The notes under the pieces: model-generated
What the model was told of the DNA's origin: nothing
What the model saw: only the letters and a program-made list of their open reading frames with translations
Database searches by the model: none
Translations under genes and position numbers: made by a program
In this document: piece after piece, positions 45,453 through 54,803 of the stretch
How positions within the stretch are numbered: position 1 is the stretch's first letter
Layout of the letters: each line of letters opens with the position of its first letter
Origin: Bacteroidota bacterium
GTDB lineage: Bacteria > Bacteroidota > Ignavibacteria > Kapaibacteriales > HRBIN21
Assembly: GCA_030550395.1 (NCBI GenBank)
Contig: JAUQPL010000005.1
Coordinates: 66,007-130,006 of the forward strand
DNA: 64,000 bases
Direction: 5' to 3'

Positions 45453-46649
45453 ATGAAGCGGGTTGTTCTTCTCTCTGTCGTTGCCCTTGGTGCTCTCCTG
45501 GCAAGTTCGTGCGTCAAACACCCAACGGAACCGAAAGAACCCCCTCCGAAATCCGACAGCTGCTGCAACGGAACACTCCTCATTGTCCCCTACGACTCTG
45601 TGTCTGGGGAAATTATCTCGGGTGCCTCCGTGAGGCTTCAGAAGCAAAACGGGGACTATAGCAGAACCATCCCCAGCGATAGCACTGGGGCTCTCTTCAC
45701 AAGACTGTGCCCGGGTACCTATGCTATCCGGATTGCCACTGAATCCCCTCATAAGCCTTGCGCAGTCCGAGAAATGACTATCACCATGGGCTGCAATGAG
45801 ACCAAAACTCTCCGAGTCCCAATCCGCTGCGAAAGAGAAAGCAACTGCTGCCACGGCGTCCTCATCGTCTTCGCAATGGATAGCCTCCGCATGTCACTAC
45901 CCTCCGCCAGCGGCATCGTCCGCCTATGGCGGGGGAATGCTATCATACAACAGGCAGAGCTGCGACAAGGGCAAGCCGCCTTTGATGGTCTATGTCCAGG
46001 CGAGTACACAGTGGAAATCCGTGCCGAAGGCTACCAGCTCAAAGAAATCCCCGTGCGACTGGAGTGCAACGAGCAGAAGCTCCTCCGCCTCCTCTTGTCC
46101 CCCATGCCAAAGGAATGCTGCGAGGGGAAAATAAAAGTTGTTGTCCGCGACTCCGTAAGGGCAACTGCCCTATCGGGCGTTCGCATCCGCCTCTGGAAGG
46201 GAGGGGCTATCATAGCTGAACGCGCCACGGACTCGGAAGGCAGGGCAATGTTTGACCAGCTGTGTAAGGGAGTCTACGGAGTGAGCATCTACGCCGAGGG
46301 CTATGTCCCCAAGGAGTTTGTTATAGAGCTGGGCTGCAACCAAGAAATAGAGCGCTTAGCGCTTTTATCTCCTCGGGAGGGACAGTGCTGCCATGGAGCC
46401 CTTGCCATTCTCGTTCGGGACTCAGAAACGGGGAAACCCGTCGACGAAGCCATCGTCGGCCTTTGGGCTGGAGGAACTCTACTCCGCACAAAGGAGACCG
46501 ACGATGACGGGCAAGTCTACTTTGGGCAGCTATGCAACCGGAGATACGCTATCAGTGTACATCACGAAGACTACTACCCCTTTGAACAATCACTGACGTT
46601 GGAGTGCAACGAGCAGGCACGGCTCACCATAGCCCTGCGTCCACGGTAA
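45453..46649 (+). CDS. Lipoprotein with four cysteine-patterned repeats
   Basis: A 398-residue protein starting with a lipoprotein signal (Cys20 in LASSC). Four repeats of 90-95 residues follow. Each opens with CC (residues 37-38, 132-133, 222-223, 312-313), has a middle cysteine in LC-x3-Y (86, 181, 271, 361) and ends with CNE/CNQ (114, 205, 295, 385). The core of each repeat (RLWKGGAIIAERATDSEGRAMF and similar) looks like the carboxypeptidase regulatory-like/CnaB beta-sandwich. Four cysteines per repeat could form two disulfides (inference). The ATG at 45453 was chosen for the signal. Function is unknown. Confidence 0.85.
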   Translation: MKRVVLLSVVALGALLASSCVKHPTEPKEPPPKSDSCCNGTLLIVPYDSVSGEIISGASVRLQKQNGDYSRTIPSDSTGALFTRLCPGTYAIRIATESPHKPCAVREMTITMGCNETKTLRVPIRCERESNCCHGVLIVFAMDSLRMSLPSASGIVRLWRGNAIIQQAELRQGQAAFDGLCPGEYTVEIRAEGYQLKEIPVRLECNEQKLLRLLLSPMPKECCEGKIKVVVRDSVRATALSGVRIRLWKGGAIIAERATDSEGRAMFDQLCKGVYGVSIYAEGYVPKEFVIELGCNQEIERLALLSPREGQCCHGALAILVRDSETGKPVDEAIVGLWAGGTLLRTKETDDDGQVYFGQLCNRRYAISVHHEDYYPFEQSLTLECNEQARLTIALRPR

Positions 46650-46720
46650 GGATCTCTGCACAGTTCTACAGACATCTTCGTCTGTGTCCCCGTGGTTGCA
46701 CGCGTTCTCGGAGGGGCTCC

Positions 46721-47113
46721 ATGGACCTTGTATGGCTTGTGGCTGTCACGCTGGGGTGGATTACTGCCTATGCACAGCAGGAGTCTATCCCAACGCTATC
46801 CCCAGAACAAGTTGTCCAACGCCTCAAGGACACATCTGTTCTTCTGCTGGATGTACGGACGCCGGAAGAGTTTGCCGAAGGGCACCTCCCCGGTGGCTAT
46901 CTCTTACCAGTGCAGGAGCTGGAACGTCGTATCAAAGAGCTGGAGCCATATCGGGACAAAACAATCATCGTCTATTGCCGTAGTGGGAATCGAAGTGCCC
47001 GAGCAACAGCTCTTCTCCAGCGCCACAGATTTCGCGCCTATAACATGAGCGGGGGCATCCGCGAGTGGCAACGCCGGGGATTCCCGACCCTCATTCCCAA
47101 AGGTCAGCGATAG
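46721..47113 (+). CDS. Exported rhodanese-like sulfurtransferase
   Basis: A 130-residue single-domain rhodanese with a signal peptide (MDLVWLVAVTLGWITAYAQQ). The core has LLLDVRTPEEFAEGHLPGG and the active-site loop CRSGNRSA with Cys86, which carries a persulfide. Being exported, it probably acts in the periplasm, perhaps in sulfur transfer or thiol handling. The ATG at 46721 has GGAGGGG upstream. It lies between the cysteine-patterned lipoprotein and the amidase, whose first start codon is 14 nt after its stop. Confidence 0.9.
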   Translation: MDLVWLVAVTLGWITAYAQQESIPTLSPEQVVQRLKDTSVLLLDVRTPEEFAEGHLPGGYLLPVQELERRIKELEPYRDKTIIVYCRSGNRSARATALLQRHRFRAYNMSGGIREWQRRGFPTLIPKGQR

Positions 47114-47126
47114 CTTGCATTGTCCG

Positions 47127-48764
47127 ATGTGCGCGCCCTGGAAGGTATGCTGGGCGTGGGGAATAGCTACTGCTATTGCCTGTGCCCAGAGTACGTTCAG
47201 CGTCCAGCTGCCCAACGGGCGTACCTATGAATTGCCTCTTCGGGCTATTGGCGGATATCCCGCCGCTTCTCTTGCTCATTGTGCCATACTTTGGGAAGGA
47301 AAGGCGCGGCTAAGCGCCAGAGGCACGGTACTTTCTACCCCCCATGGCGTCATCCGGGCTGCACCACTGAGTTTTTTCCTCGCCTGGGAACGACGCGATT
47401 CCAGCCACTTCATTCAGCTCCCCGTGCCAGTCCAATCTGACGGGCAACACCTTTTCGTCTCCCTCCACGGTCTTGGTGAAGCAATAGCAGCTCTCTGGGA
47501 AGCCCAGGCCGTATGGGACAGTCCTACAGTGCTACGCTTGCGCTATGCACCAGCGCCTGTGGTAACGACATCGCCCCCTTCGCAACCCATTCCGCCTCCC
47601 CGCATCGCTCCTCTCCCCATCCCCCCTGATACAGCGTTTGCTCCCCGTCCTCCCCGGCTCCCCCAGCGCGAGTCCTCTTCCAATCCCTGGCTTCTGGCAG
47701 CCTTAGGGAACAGCTTCGCTGCCACTCTGGTGGAGATCGTTCAGGTGGAAGCACAAACTCTCTCCGACACAACAATCCTCCTACGCTTCCGCGCCAATGG
47801 CGTCATTGAACGCTACCAACGCCCGGAGTGGCAAGGACAACAACTTGTGGTGCGCATTCCCGATGTTCTCCATACAGCTCCTACTTTGCCCTCTTTACCG
47901 GCAATTGAACGCTCCGAAGTCCAGCGAATCCGGGAGTTCACAGTCTATCGTTTCTCCTTCCGCTCGGAGATTCGGGAATGCAAATCAGAACGCGAAGGGC
48001 CCCGAACACTTCGCTTTACCGTTCTCCTCAAAGGAGGCGCGGCAACACCGACTCAGCGCTGGGAACTGGACGTTATTGTCATTGACCCCGGACATGGGGG
48101 GGAGGATGATGGCACAATCAGCATCAACGGACATGCGGAAAAGACCATTACTCTTCGCGTTGCTTTAAAGCTCCGTCGCTTACTGCACCGCATGCTGCCG
48201 CATGTGCGGGTTGTACTTACTCGGGATGAGGATCGCTTCGTTCCCCTTTACCGTCGTGGGCAGATTGCCAATGAACAGCAGGGGAAGTTGTTTCTCAGTC
48301 TCCACTGTAACGCCGCTCCCACCAAACCCCATCCCGCACGCGGGGTAGAAACGTACGTTCTCCGCCCTGGACGCACGCCGGAAGCTATCCGCGTTGCCGA
48401 GCGAGAAAACGCCGTTATCCGCTTGGAAGCAGACCCATCGCGGTACAAGGAGCTATTTGACGAACAGCGCATCCTGGCAACCTTAGCGCAGAGCGCCTTC
48501 ATGCGACTCAGCGACCGACTCGCTGCATTCGTACAGCAGGAGCTCGTCAGCACTACGGGACTTCCCGACCGCGGCATTGGGCAGGCGGGCTTCTACGTGC
48601 TCATGGGCGCTTCTATGCCTGCTGTCCTCATCGAGATGGGCTTTCTCTCCAACCCCGCCGACGAGCGCTTCCTGATCTCTGAGCGTGGGCAATGGGCTAT
48701 CGCTCGTGCTATCGCCCGCGCCATTCGCCGGTATGCCGCTGAATATGCCTCTCTTCTCCGATAG
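47127..48764 (+). CDS. N-acetylmuramoyl-L-alanine amidase
   Basis: A 545-residue periplasmic enzyme that cuts the peptide from peptidoglycan. After the signal, residues ~25-130 resemble the copper-amine-oxidase N-terminal (stalk-like) domain. A Pro-rich linker follows, then an AMIN-like domain (~205-300). The C-terminal amidase_3 domain has zinc ligands in DPGHGGEDDG, HAEKTITLRVA and SLHCNAA, and the catalytic Glu in IEMGFLSN. The ATG at 47127 was preferred to an in-frame TTG at 47115. Its stop abuts the convergent uvrA stop with no gap. Confidence 0.93.
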   Translation: MCAPWKVCWAWGIATAIACAQSTFSVQLPNGRTYELPLRAIGGYPAASLAHCAILWEGKARLSARGTVLSTPHGVIRAAPLSFFLAWERRDSSHFIQLPVPVQSDGQHLFVSLHGLGEAIAALWEAQAVWDSPTVLRLRYAPAPVVTTSPPSQPIPPPRIAPLPIPPDTAFAPRPPRLPQRESSSNPWLLAALGNSFAATLVEIVQVEAQTLSDTTILLRFRANGVIERYQRPEWQGQQLVVRIPDVLHTAPTLPSLPAIERSEVQRIREFTVYRFSFRSEIRECKSEREGPRTLRFTVLLKGGAATPTQRWELDVIVIDPGHGGEDDGTISINGHAEKTITLRVALKLRRLLHRMLPHVRVVLTRDEDRFVPLYRRGQIANEQQGKLFLSLHCNAAPTKPHPARGVETYVLRPGRTPEAIRVAERENAVIRLEADPSRYKELFDEQRILATLAQSAFMRLSDRLAAFVQQELVSTTGLPDRGIGQAGFYVLMGASMPAVLIEMGFLSNPADERFLISERGQWAIARAIARAIRRYAAEYASLLR

Positions 48765-51656
48765 CTACGCCACCGCCAGCCGGGGCTGAAGCACCATCTG
48801 AAGAAATGCTCCCGTATAACTTGCCGGGTTCTGAGCAACCTGCTCTGGAGTTCCTTCGGCAACGAGGAAACCTCCAGCAGCACCCCCTTCCGGACCCAAG
48901 TCAATAACCCAGTCTGCGCACTTGATGACTTCCAGATTGTGCTCAATAACGATGACGGTGTTGCCCTGCTCGACCAAACGCCCAAGCACGTGCAGAAGAA
49001 GCCGAATGTCCTCAAAGTGGAGTCCCGTCGTGGGCTCGTCCAAGATGTAGAGCGTGCGGCTTCCTCCCTTGGAAAGCTCTCGCGCGAGGCGGATGCGCTG
49101 CGCCTCCCCACCGGAAAGCGTTGGCGCCGGCTGCCCCAAGCGGATATACCCCAAGCCGACCTCTACAAGCAGACGCAGCTTCCGAGCAATAGAGGGAATA
49201 TCGGCAAAGAACTCCGCTGCCTCCTCCACAGTCATATCCAGTACATCTGCAATCGTTGCTCCGCGATAGCGCACGGCAAGCGTTTCCGCATTATAGCGCC
49301 GTCCCTGGCATACCTCGCATTGGACATAGACATCGGGTAGGAAGGCCATCTCTATACGGCGGACACCCGCACCCTCGCATTCCTCGCAGCGTCCTCCCCG
49401 CACATTGAAGGAAAAACGCCCTGGGCGATACCCACGCACCCGAGCTTCGGGCAAGAGGGCAAAGAAAGCCCGGATGTGGTCAAAGACCCCGGTATACGTT
49501 GCTGGATTAGACCGCGGGGTTCGCCCGATGGGGCTCTGATCCACCGCCACCACCCCCTTCAGATGCTCCACCCCCTCCAGAGCTCGATACGGCAGAGGTA
49601 TCCTCGGACTCCGGTAAAAATGCCGCATGAGCGCTGGATAGAGAGTTTCCATGACGAGGCTGGACTTGCCCGAACCAGAAACCCCTGTCACGCAGATGAG
49701 TGTCCCTAAAGGAAAGCGCACCGTGATATCCTTCAAATTATTCCCACGGGCACCCTCCACCGTCAAGAAAGCTCCCGTGCCCTGACGGCGGCGCGCAGGG
49801 AGAGGGATTTCCCGCTCACCACAGAGGTACTGAGCCGTCAGCGAACGCCGCCGAACCTCCTGCGGAAGAGAGCATAACTGCGACGGAGGCAATGCCACGA
49901 CAAGCTCGCCCCCATGGATGCCAGCACCAGGACCAATGTCCACAAGGAAATCCGCTGCCTCCATCATGTCCCGGTCGTGCTCAACGACGATAACAGTATT
50001 GCCCATATCGCGCAACTTCTGCAACGCGGCAATAAGACGGCGATTGTCCCGAGGATGCAGCCCAATACTGGGCTCGTCCAGTACATAGAGCACCCCCACT
50101 AACTGCGAACCCAACTGTGCCGCCAGCCGAATCCGCTGTGCCTCACCACCGGAGAGAGTATGCGCAGGACGATTGAGCTGCAAATACCCCAGACCAACCT
50201 CCTGCAGGAACTCAAGTCGCTGAAGGAGCTCTTGGATGATGACCGACCCAATACGACGGGCGCGGTCAGAGAGCTGTCCCGGTAAGCGGCGGAACCACTC
50301 CAATGCCTCCTGTACCGACAGCGCCGTCACCTCAGCAATGCTCTTCCCCGCAACCTTGACTGCCAACATCTCCGGCTTCAACCGCCCTCCACCGCAGGCT
50401 GGACAGGGCGACTCTACCATGAACTGTTCAAGCCACTCCCGCAGCTGAGGCTCCCCATGATGATAGCGGTGACGCAACACGGCAATTAAGCCAGGAAACT
50501 TCGTATTCACCGTCCCCCACTCCGTCGTCACGGACACCGCCTCACCACTGCCCCAGAAGAGCTGCTGCCGTAATGCTTCCGGAAGCTCTGCTAATGGAGT
50601 TTGTGCATCCACACCCCATTGCCGCACGAGAGCTTCAATTTGTCGCCATACCACTCCCCACGGACGTTGCCGCGGAAGAGCAAGAGCTCCATCATTGAGC
50701 GGACGCTGAGGATCCACAATCAGCGCCTGTGGGAGGAAATCGGAGATTGTGCCCAGTCCATCACATTCCGGGCACGCTCCATAAGGGGAGTTAAACGAAA
50801 AACTGTTCGGTGCCAGCTCCTGATAGGCCTGTCCACAGTGCGGGCAGACCCGTTGTGTACTCACCAACCACGGACGCCAATTGCCCTCCTCCTCCAGCAA
50901 AATAAGCGCCATTTGTTGCCCTAACTGCAACGCCAGCTCCAATGAGCTAACGATCCGCTCGTGTATACCCGGATCAGCAACGCAGCGGTCAACCACAACT
51001 TCAATGTCATGGGACCGATAACGGCTCACCTGCATCCCAGGCTCCAACTCCCGGAATTCTCCATCTACTCGTACGAACAGAAAGCCTTGCCGACGCAATT
51101 GCTCAAAGAGCTCCCGGTAGTGTCCTTTTCGCCCACGTATCAGCGGCGCCAAAATCTGGAAACGCTGCCCCCGGGGCAATGCAAGCAATTGCTCTACAAT
51201 GTGGTCAATGTTCTGGGCCTGCACAGGCACCCCACAGCGAACACAATACTGCTGTCCAATGCGAGCATATAGCAAGCGCAAGTAGTCATACACTTGTGTC
51301 ATCGTGCCTACGGTAGACCGCGGCGAGTGTCCAGTTGTCTTCTGTTCAATAGCGATCGCTGGCGATAGCCCTTCCACAAGGTCCACATCCGGCTTCGGCA
51401 TCAATTCCAAGAACTGACGCGCATAGGCGGAGAGACACTCCACGTAGCGGCGCTGCCCTTCTGCATAAATTGTCTCAAAGGCAAGGGAGGACTTCCCTGA
51501 ACCCGAAACCCCCGTGATGACAATCAAACAACCATGGGGTAGTTCCAGCGAAAGATTCCGCAGATTGTGCTGCCGGGCTCCATGGATTCGGATGACCGGC
51601 GGTTGGCTGAGTTCACCCAAACCATCCCATTGGCTGAGCACGGATTCTCGTCCCAT
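48765..51656 (-). CDS. uvrA: Excinuclease ABC subunit A
   Basis: A 963-residue damage sensor of nucleotide excision repair. Two ABC ATPase modules have Walker A GVSGSGKSSLAF and GVSGSGKSSLVM. Signature LSGGEAQRIRLA occurs twice, and Walker B is LYVLDEPSIGLHPRD and LYILDEPTTGLHFED. The zinc clusters are present (CPHCGQ, then CPECDG; CEECEGAG, then CEVCQG). It is transcribed from TATCTTTG at 51691-51698, which overlaps the control region of divergent nnr. It is complete and of normal length. Confidence 0.98.
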   Translation of the reverse strand: MGRESVLSQWDGLGELSQPPVIRIHGARQHNLRNLSLELPHGCLIVITGVSGSGKSSLAFETIYAEGQRRYVECLSAYARQFLELMPKPDVDLVEGLSPAIAIEQKTTGHSPRSTVGTMTQVYDYLRLLYARIGQQYCVRCGVPVQAQNIDHIVEQLLALPRGQRFQILAPLIRGRKGHYRELFEQLRRQGFLFVRVDGEFRELEPGMQVSRYRSHDIEVVVDRCVADPGIHERIVSSLELALQLGQQMALILLEEEGNWRPWLVSTQRVCPHCGQAYQELAPNSFSFNSPYGACPECDGLGTISDFLPQALIVDPQRPLNDGALALPRQRPWGVVWRQIEALVRQWGVDAQTPLAELPEALRQQLFWGSGEAVSVTTEWGTVNTKFPGLIAVLRHRYHHGEPQLREWLEQFMVESPCPACGGGRLKPEMLAVKVAGKSIAEVTALSVQEALEWFRRLPGQLSDRARRIGSVIIQELLQRLEFLQEVGLGYLQLNRPAHTLSGGEAQRIRLAAQLGSQLVGVLYVLDEPSIGLHPRDNRRLIAALQKLRDMGNTVIVVEHDRDMMEAADFLVDIGPGAGIHGGELVVALPPSQLCSLPQEVRRRSLTAQYLCGEREIPLPARRRQGTGAFLTVEGARGNNLKDITVRFPLGTLICVTGVSGSGKSSLVMETLYPALMRHFYRSPRIPLPYRALEGVEHLKGVVAVDQSPIGRTPRSNPATYTGVFDHIRAFFALLPEARVRGYRPGRFSFNVRGGRCEECEGAGVRRIEMAFLPDVYVQCEVCQGRRYNAETLAVRYRGATIADVLDMTVEEAAEFFADIPSIARKLRLLVEVGLGYIRLGQPAPTLSGGEAQRIRLARELSKGGSRTLYILDEPTTGLHFEDIRLLLHVLGRLVEQGNTVIVIEHNLEVIKCADWVIDLGPEGGAAGGFLVAEGTPEQVAQNPASYTGAFLQMVLQPRLAVA

Positions 51657-51690
51657 TGCCTATTGACGCCGCCTTTACACCCAAAGTGAA

Positions 51691-51698
51691 CAAAGATA
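51691..51698 (-). promoter_or_regulatory. TAnnTTTG -7 element for uvrA
   Basis: The minus strand reads TATCTTTG, ending 34 nt before the uvrA ATG. A TTG lies 23 nt upstream. Confidence 0.55.
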
Positions 51699-51710
51699 GG
51701 GCACCCGCTG

Positions 51711-51718
51711 TAATTTTG
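51711..51718 (+). promoter_or_regulatory. TAnnTTTG -7 element for nnr-vanZ-tgt
   Basis: TAATTTTG ends 27 nt before the nnr ATG at 51746. It lies only 12 nt from the uvrA -7 element on the other strand. Confidence 0.6.
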
Positions 51719-51745
51719 TGGCAACATATTGCTCGAACACCGGTA

Positions 51746-53266
51746 ATGCTTCCGCTCCTTACCCCCGAGCAGATGCGCCGTGCTGATATGGCTGCCATTG
51801 AATGCGGCGTTCCCTCGCTTGTACTTATGGAGAATGCTGCTCGGTCTGCTGCTGATATCCTCCAGAAATGGCTCCAACCCCCATCGGCATCTTCCCCTAC
51901 GGTCCTTATCGCCTGTGGAAGCGGAAATAACGGAGGCGATGGCTTCGCTCTTGCACGCCATCTGGCTTGTCGCGGCTGGAAGGTCATGGTCTGGTGGACA
52001 GGCTCGCGTGAGCAAATGTCACCTGAGACGCTCACAAACCTCACGGCACTAGAAGGTTTGGGAATTCCCACGCACCACCTTCCTCCCGGACAGCTTCCCC
52101 CTCCTCCACCACCGGCGGAGGTTGTCGTAGATGCACTGCTGGGTATTGGCGCACGACCACCACTCCGCTCCGACGTACTCCCCATCCTCCGCGTCCTCGG
52201 TTCACTGCCTGCCCGACGCGTTGCCCTGGATGTACCTACTGGACTCAACGCCGAAACTGGAGAAGCCGATCCGGAAGCCTTCCGCGCTGAACTGACTATC
52301 ACCATGTTTGCGGCAAAAACTGGGCTATTCCTAAACGAGGGATGGCACCTTTGTGGACGTGTTGAAGTTGCCTCGTTGGGCGTTCCTCTCAACCTTGCTG
52401 CCGCTCATGCCGATACCTGGGCATTGGAATGGGATGATATCCGCCAACGTTTTCCCCTTCGGCCGCGAATTAGCACAAAGTTTGACTATGGGCGTGTCGG
52501 CATCATTGCCGGATCGGCCATGATGGCAGGGGCAGCCGCGCTCGCCGCCAATGCTGCTATCCGGAGTGGGGCAGGGTTGGTGTACTTATACACCGCCGGA
52601 CGCATCCACAGCGCTGTCTTACCAGAGGTTATTGCCCGCCAGCTCCCTTCCACACCGGAAGGCTGGTTAGCGGCAGAGGCCCTTCCTCTCCTTCACGAAC
52701 TCCTCGAGCGCGTGGATGCCTTAGTCCTTGGTCCGGGCATCGGTGTGGCAGCGGTTCCTGTTGTGGCGGAGCTTCTGCGCAGTATCCCGGAGCGACTTCC
52801 CACGGTCATTGATGCCGACGCTCTACGGGCAATCACCCCAGACAGTCGCATTCCCTCTCTATGGGTCCTGACCCCCCACATCGGAGAATTCGCCCGCATG
52901 ACGGGGGAAGATCGCTCGCATGTGGCCCGCCATGCCCCCTGGTTAGCACGCCAATGGGCACAGCGATGGGGCGGAGTCCTCCTGCTGAAACACGTTCCCA
53001 CCATTATTACCGATGGAAAGCGCTCATATTGGAACCTGAGCGGAAATCCTGGTATGGCAACTGCCGGTGCTGGCGATGTCCTGGCGGGCATGATTGGTGC
53101 TCTCTTGGCTCGTCGGCTCCCGCCACTGGAAGCAGCGGCAATTGCAGCTTTCCTCCACAGCGCTGCCGGGGATCTCTGCCTGCAATCGGCCTCCGCCGAA
53201 AGCCTTACCGCTTCAGCCTTGCTTTCCGCCTTGACCTCCGTTTTCCCACAAACAGCCGCTAAATGA
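51746..53266 (+). CDS. nnr: Bifunctional NAD(P)H-hydrate epimerase / ADP-dependent dehydratase
   Basis: A 506-residue two-domain enzyme repairing hydrated NADH and NADPH. The N-terminal YjeF_N epimerase has GSGNNGGDGFALARHL, VDALLGIG and LDVPTGLNAETG. The C-terminal ribokinase-like dehydratase has VLTPHIGEFARMTG and ends NPGMATAGAGDVLAGMIGALLA. The ATG at 51746 is set by the promoter match at 51711-51718; longer in-frame starts would include it. The stop overlaps the vanZ start (ATGA). Confidence 0.97.
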   Translation: MLPLLTPEQMRRADMAAIECGVPSLVLMENAARSAADILQKWLQPPSASSPTVLIACGSGNNGGDGFALARHLACRGWKVMVWWTGSREQMSPETLTNLTALEGLGIPTHHLPPGQLPPPPPPAEVVVDALLGIGARPPLRSDVLPILRVLGSLPARRVALDVPTGLNAETGEADPEAFRAELTITMFAAKTGLFLNEGWHLCGRVEVASLGVPLNLAAAHADTWALEWDDIRQRFPLRPRISTKFDYGRVGIIAGSAMMAGAAALAANAAIRSGAGLVYLYTAGRIHSAVLPEVIARQLPSTPEGWLAAEALPLLHELLERVDALVLGPGIGVAAVPVVAELLRSIPERLPTVIDADALRAITPDSRIPSLWVLTPHIGEFARMTGEDRSHVARHAPWLARQWAQRWGGVLLLKHVPTIITDGKRSYWNLSGNPGMATAGAGDVLAGMIGALLARRLPPLEAAAIAAFLHSAAGDLCLQSASAESLTASALLSALTSVFPQTAAK

Positions 53267-53643
53267 AACGCCTCCTGGCTTTGCTCCCCGCCATTGTATA
53301 TGCTGGAGCCATTGCCTATGCCTCTCACCTTCCCGCCCTCTTCCCGCTAACGGAACCCTTCGGGTGGGATAAGCTTCTCCACGCCCTTGTGTATGCCGGT
53401 TTTGGGCTGTGCTTAGCATTCGCTCTGGCAGCGTACTCTCCCGGGAGCCCCTTTGGTACCATAGCCCTGTGGACCCTTGTCATCGGAGCCTTATACGCTG
53501 TCATGGACGAGCTCCATCAGCTGTTCGTCCCCTACCGCGTCGCTGATATCGCCGATTGGGTGGCCGATACCATCGGTATTAGCCTCAGCCTTCCTATCAG
53601 CCGACTGCTCTTTCTACGATGGCAGCGGTGGTTACTGGCATGA
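53263..53643 (+). CDS. VanZ-like membrane protein
   Basis: A 126-residue protein with about four hydrophobic segments and the VanZ pattern: GWDKLLHALVYAGFG and MDELHQLFVPYRVADIADWVADTIG. VanZ gives low-level teicoplanin resistance in Enterococcus; most homologues, including this one, have unknown roles. It overlaps nnr and tgt by 4 nt each (ATGA), so all three are translated together. Confidence 0.85.
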   Translation: MKRLLALLPAIVYAGAIAYASHLPALFPLTEPFGWDKLLHALVYAGFGLCLAFALAAYSPGSPFGTIALWTLVIGALYAVMDELHQLFVPYRVADIADWVADTIGISLSLPISRLLFLRWQRWLLA

Positions 53644-54803
53644 CAGGATTCCGCATCCTCCATACGGACCCGAGCTCTCGGGCACGCCTTGGTCTGCTGG
53701 AGACAGCCCACGGTGCCGTAGAAACTCCAGCCTTCATGCCCGTTGGAACCCAAGGAACGGTTAAAGCCCTAGACCCCCGGCGACTGCAGGAGTTGGGAGT
53801 ACAAATCCTGCTCTGCAATGCCTACCACCTCTACCTTCGCCCGGGTACTGATGTCATTGAACATTTCCGAGGTCTGCACCGCTTCATCGGCTGGGATAAG
53901 CCAATCTTGACAGACAGTGGCGGCTATCAGATCTTCTCCCTCCAGCAGCTTCGGCGAGTAAGCGACGAAGGGGTAGAGTTCCGCTCTCACATTGACGGCT
54001 CCTCCCATGTCTTCACCCCTGAGCGGGTGGTGGAAATCCAGCGCATATTGGGCTCCGATATCATGATGGTTCTGGACGAATGCCCACCCTACCCAGCAGA
54101 GCGAAGAGACATAGAAACCGCTGTTCGGCGGACTCTACAATGGGCATCCCGCTCTCTGAGGGCATTTCAACAGAACGAAGCTCTCTACGGCTACCGCCAA
54201 CTTCTCTTCGGCATCGGACAAGGGGGGATCAACCCCGACCTACGGCGATTCTGTCTGCAGGAACTCTGCCAATGGGACTTTGACGGCTTTGCCATCGGAG
54301 GACTCTCCGTCGGAGAGCCCACCGAGGCAATGTACGAGATGATTGCTCTCTCCACAGAACTGCTTCCAACGGACCGACCGCGGTACTTAATGGGGGTCGG
54401 GACACCGGAGAACATCTTGACGGCTATTGAACTTGGGGTAGACCTCTTCGACTGCGTGCTGCCAACCCGCAACGCTCGCAATGGACAGCTCTTTACCACG
54501 CGCGGCAAAATCAACGTCCGGAATGCCCGCTGGCGCTACTCCGACGAACCCCTTGACCCCGAGCTCAATTACCCCGTAAGCCGCACCGTCACCCTGGGCT
54601 ACCTACGCCATCTGTTCATTGCCCGAGAGGTCACCGCACTCATTATAGCAACCGAGCACAACTTGGCCTTCTACCACTGGCTTCTGGCAACGGCAAGGGA
54701 GAAAATACGGCAGGGAACCTTTCGTCAGTGGAAACGCTCATTCTTAGAACGTCTCCAACAAGCTGAAGTTCCAACAACGCACGAGGTTCCCCCATGCCCA
54801 TGA
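53640..54803 (+). CDS. tgt: Queuine/preQ1 tRNA-ribosyltransferase
   Basis: A 387-residue TIM-barrel enzyme that swaps guanine-34 for preQ1 in tRNA-Asn/Asp/His/Tyr. Core motifs are intact: TPAFMPVGTQGTVK, LTDSGGYQIFS with the nucleophile region, VLDECPPYP, GGLSVGEP and LFDCVLPTRNARNG. The usual CxCxxC zinc site before the YLRHLF segment is absent; the stretch reads DPELNYPVSRTVTLGYLRHLF. I recall Bacteroidota homologues also lacking it. The ATG at 53640 overlaps the vanZ stop as ATGA. Confidence 0.96.
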   Translation: MTGFRILHTDPSSRARLGLLETAHGAVETPAFMPVGTQGTVKALDPRRLQELGVQILLCNAYHLYLRPGTDVIEHFRGLHRFIGWDKPILTDSGGYQIFSLQQLRRVSDEGVEFRSHIDGSSHVFTPERVVEIQRILGSDIMMVLDECPPYPAERRDIETAVRRTLQWASRSLRAFQQNEALYGYRQLLFGIGQGGINPDLRRFCLQELCQWDFDGFAIGGLSVGEPTEAMYEMIALSTELLPTDRPRYLMGVGTPENILTAIELGVDLFDCVLPTRNARNGQLFTTRGKINVRNARWRYSDEPLDPELNYPVSRTVTLGYLRHLFIAREVTALIIATEHNLAFYHWLLATAREKIRQGTFRQWKRSFLERLQQAEVPTTHEVPPCP

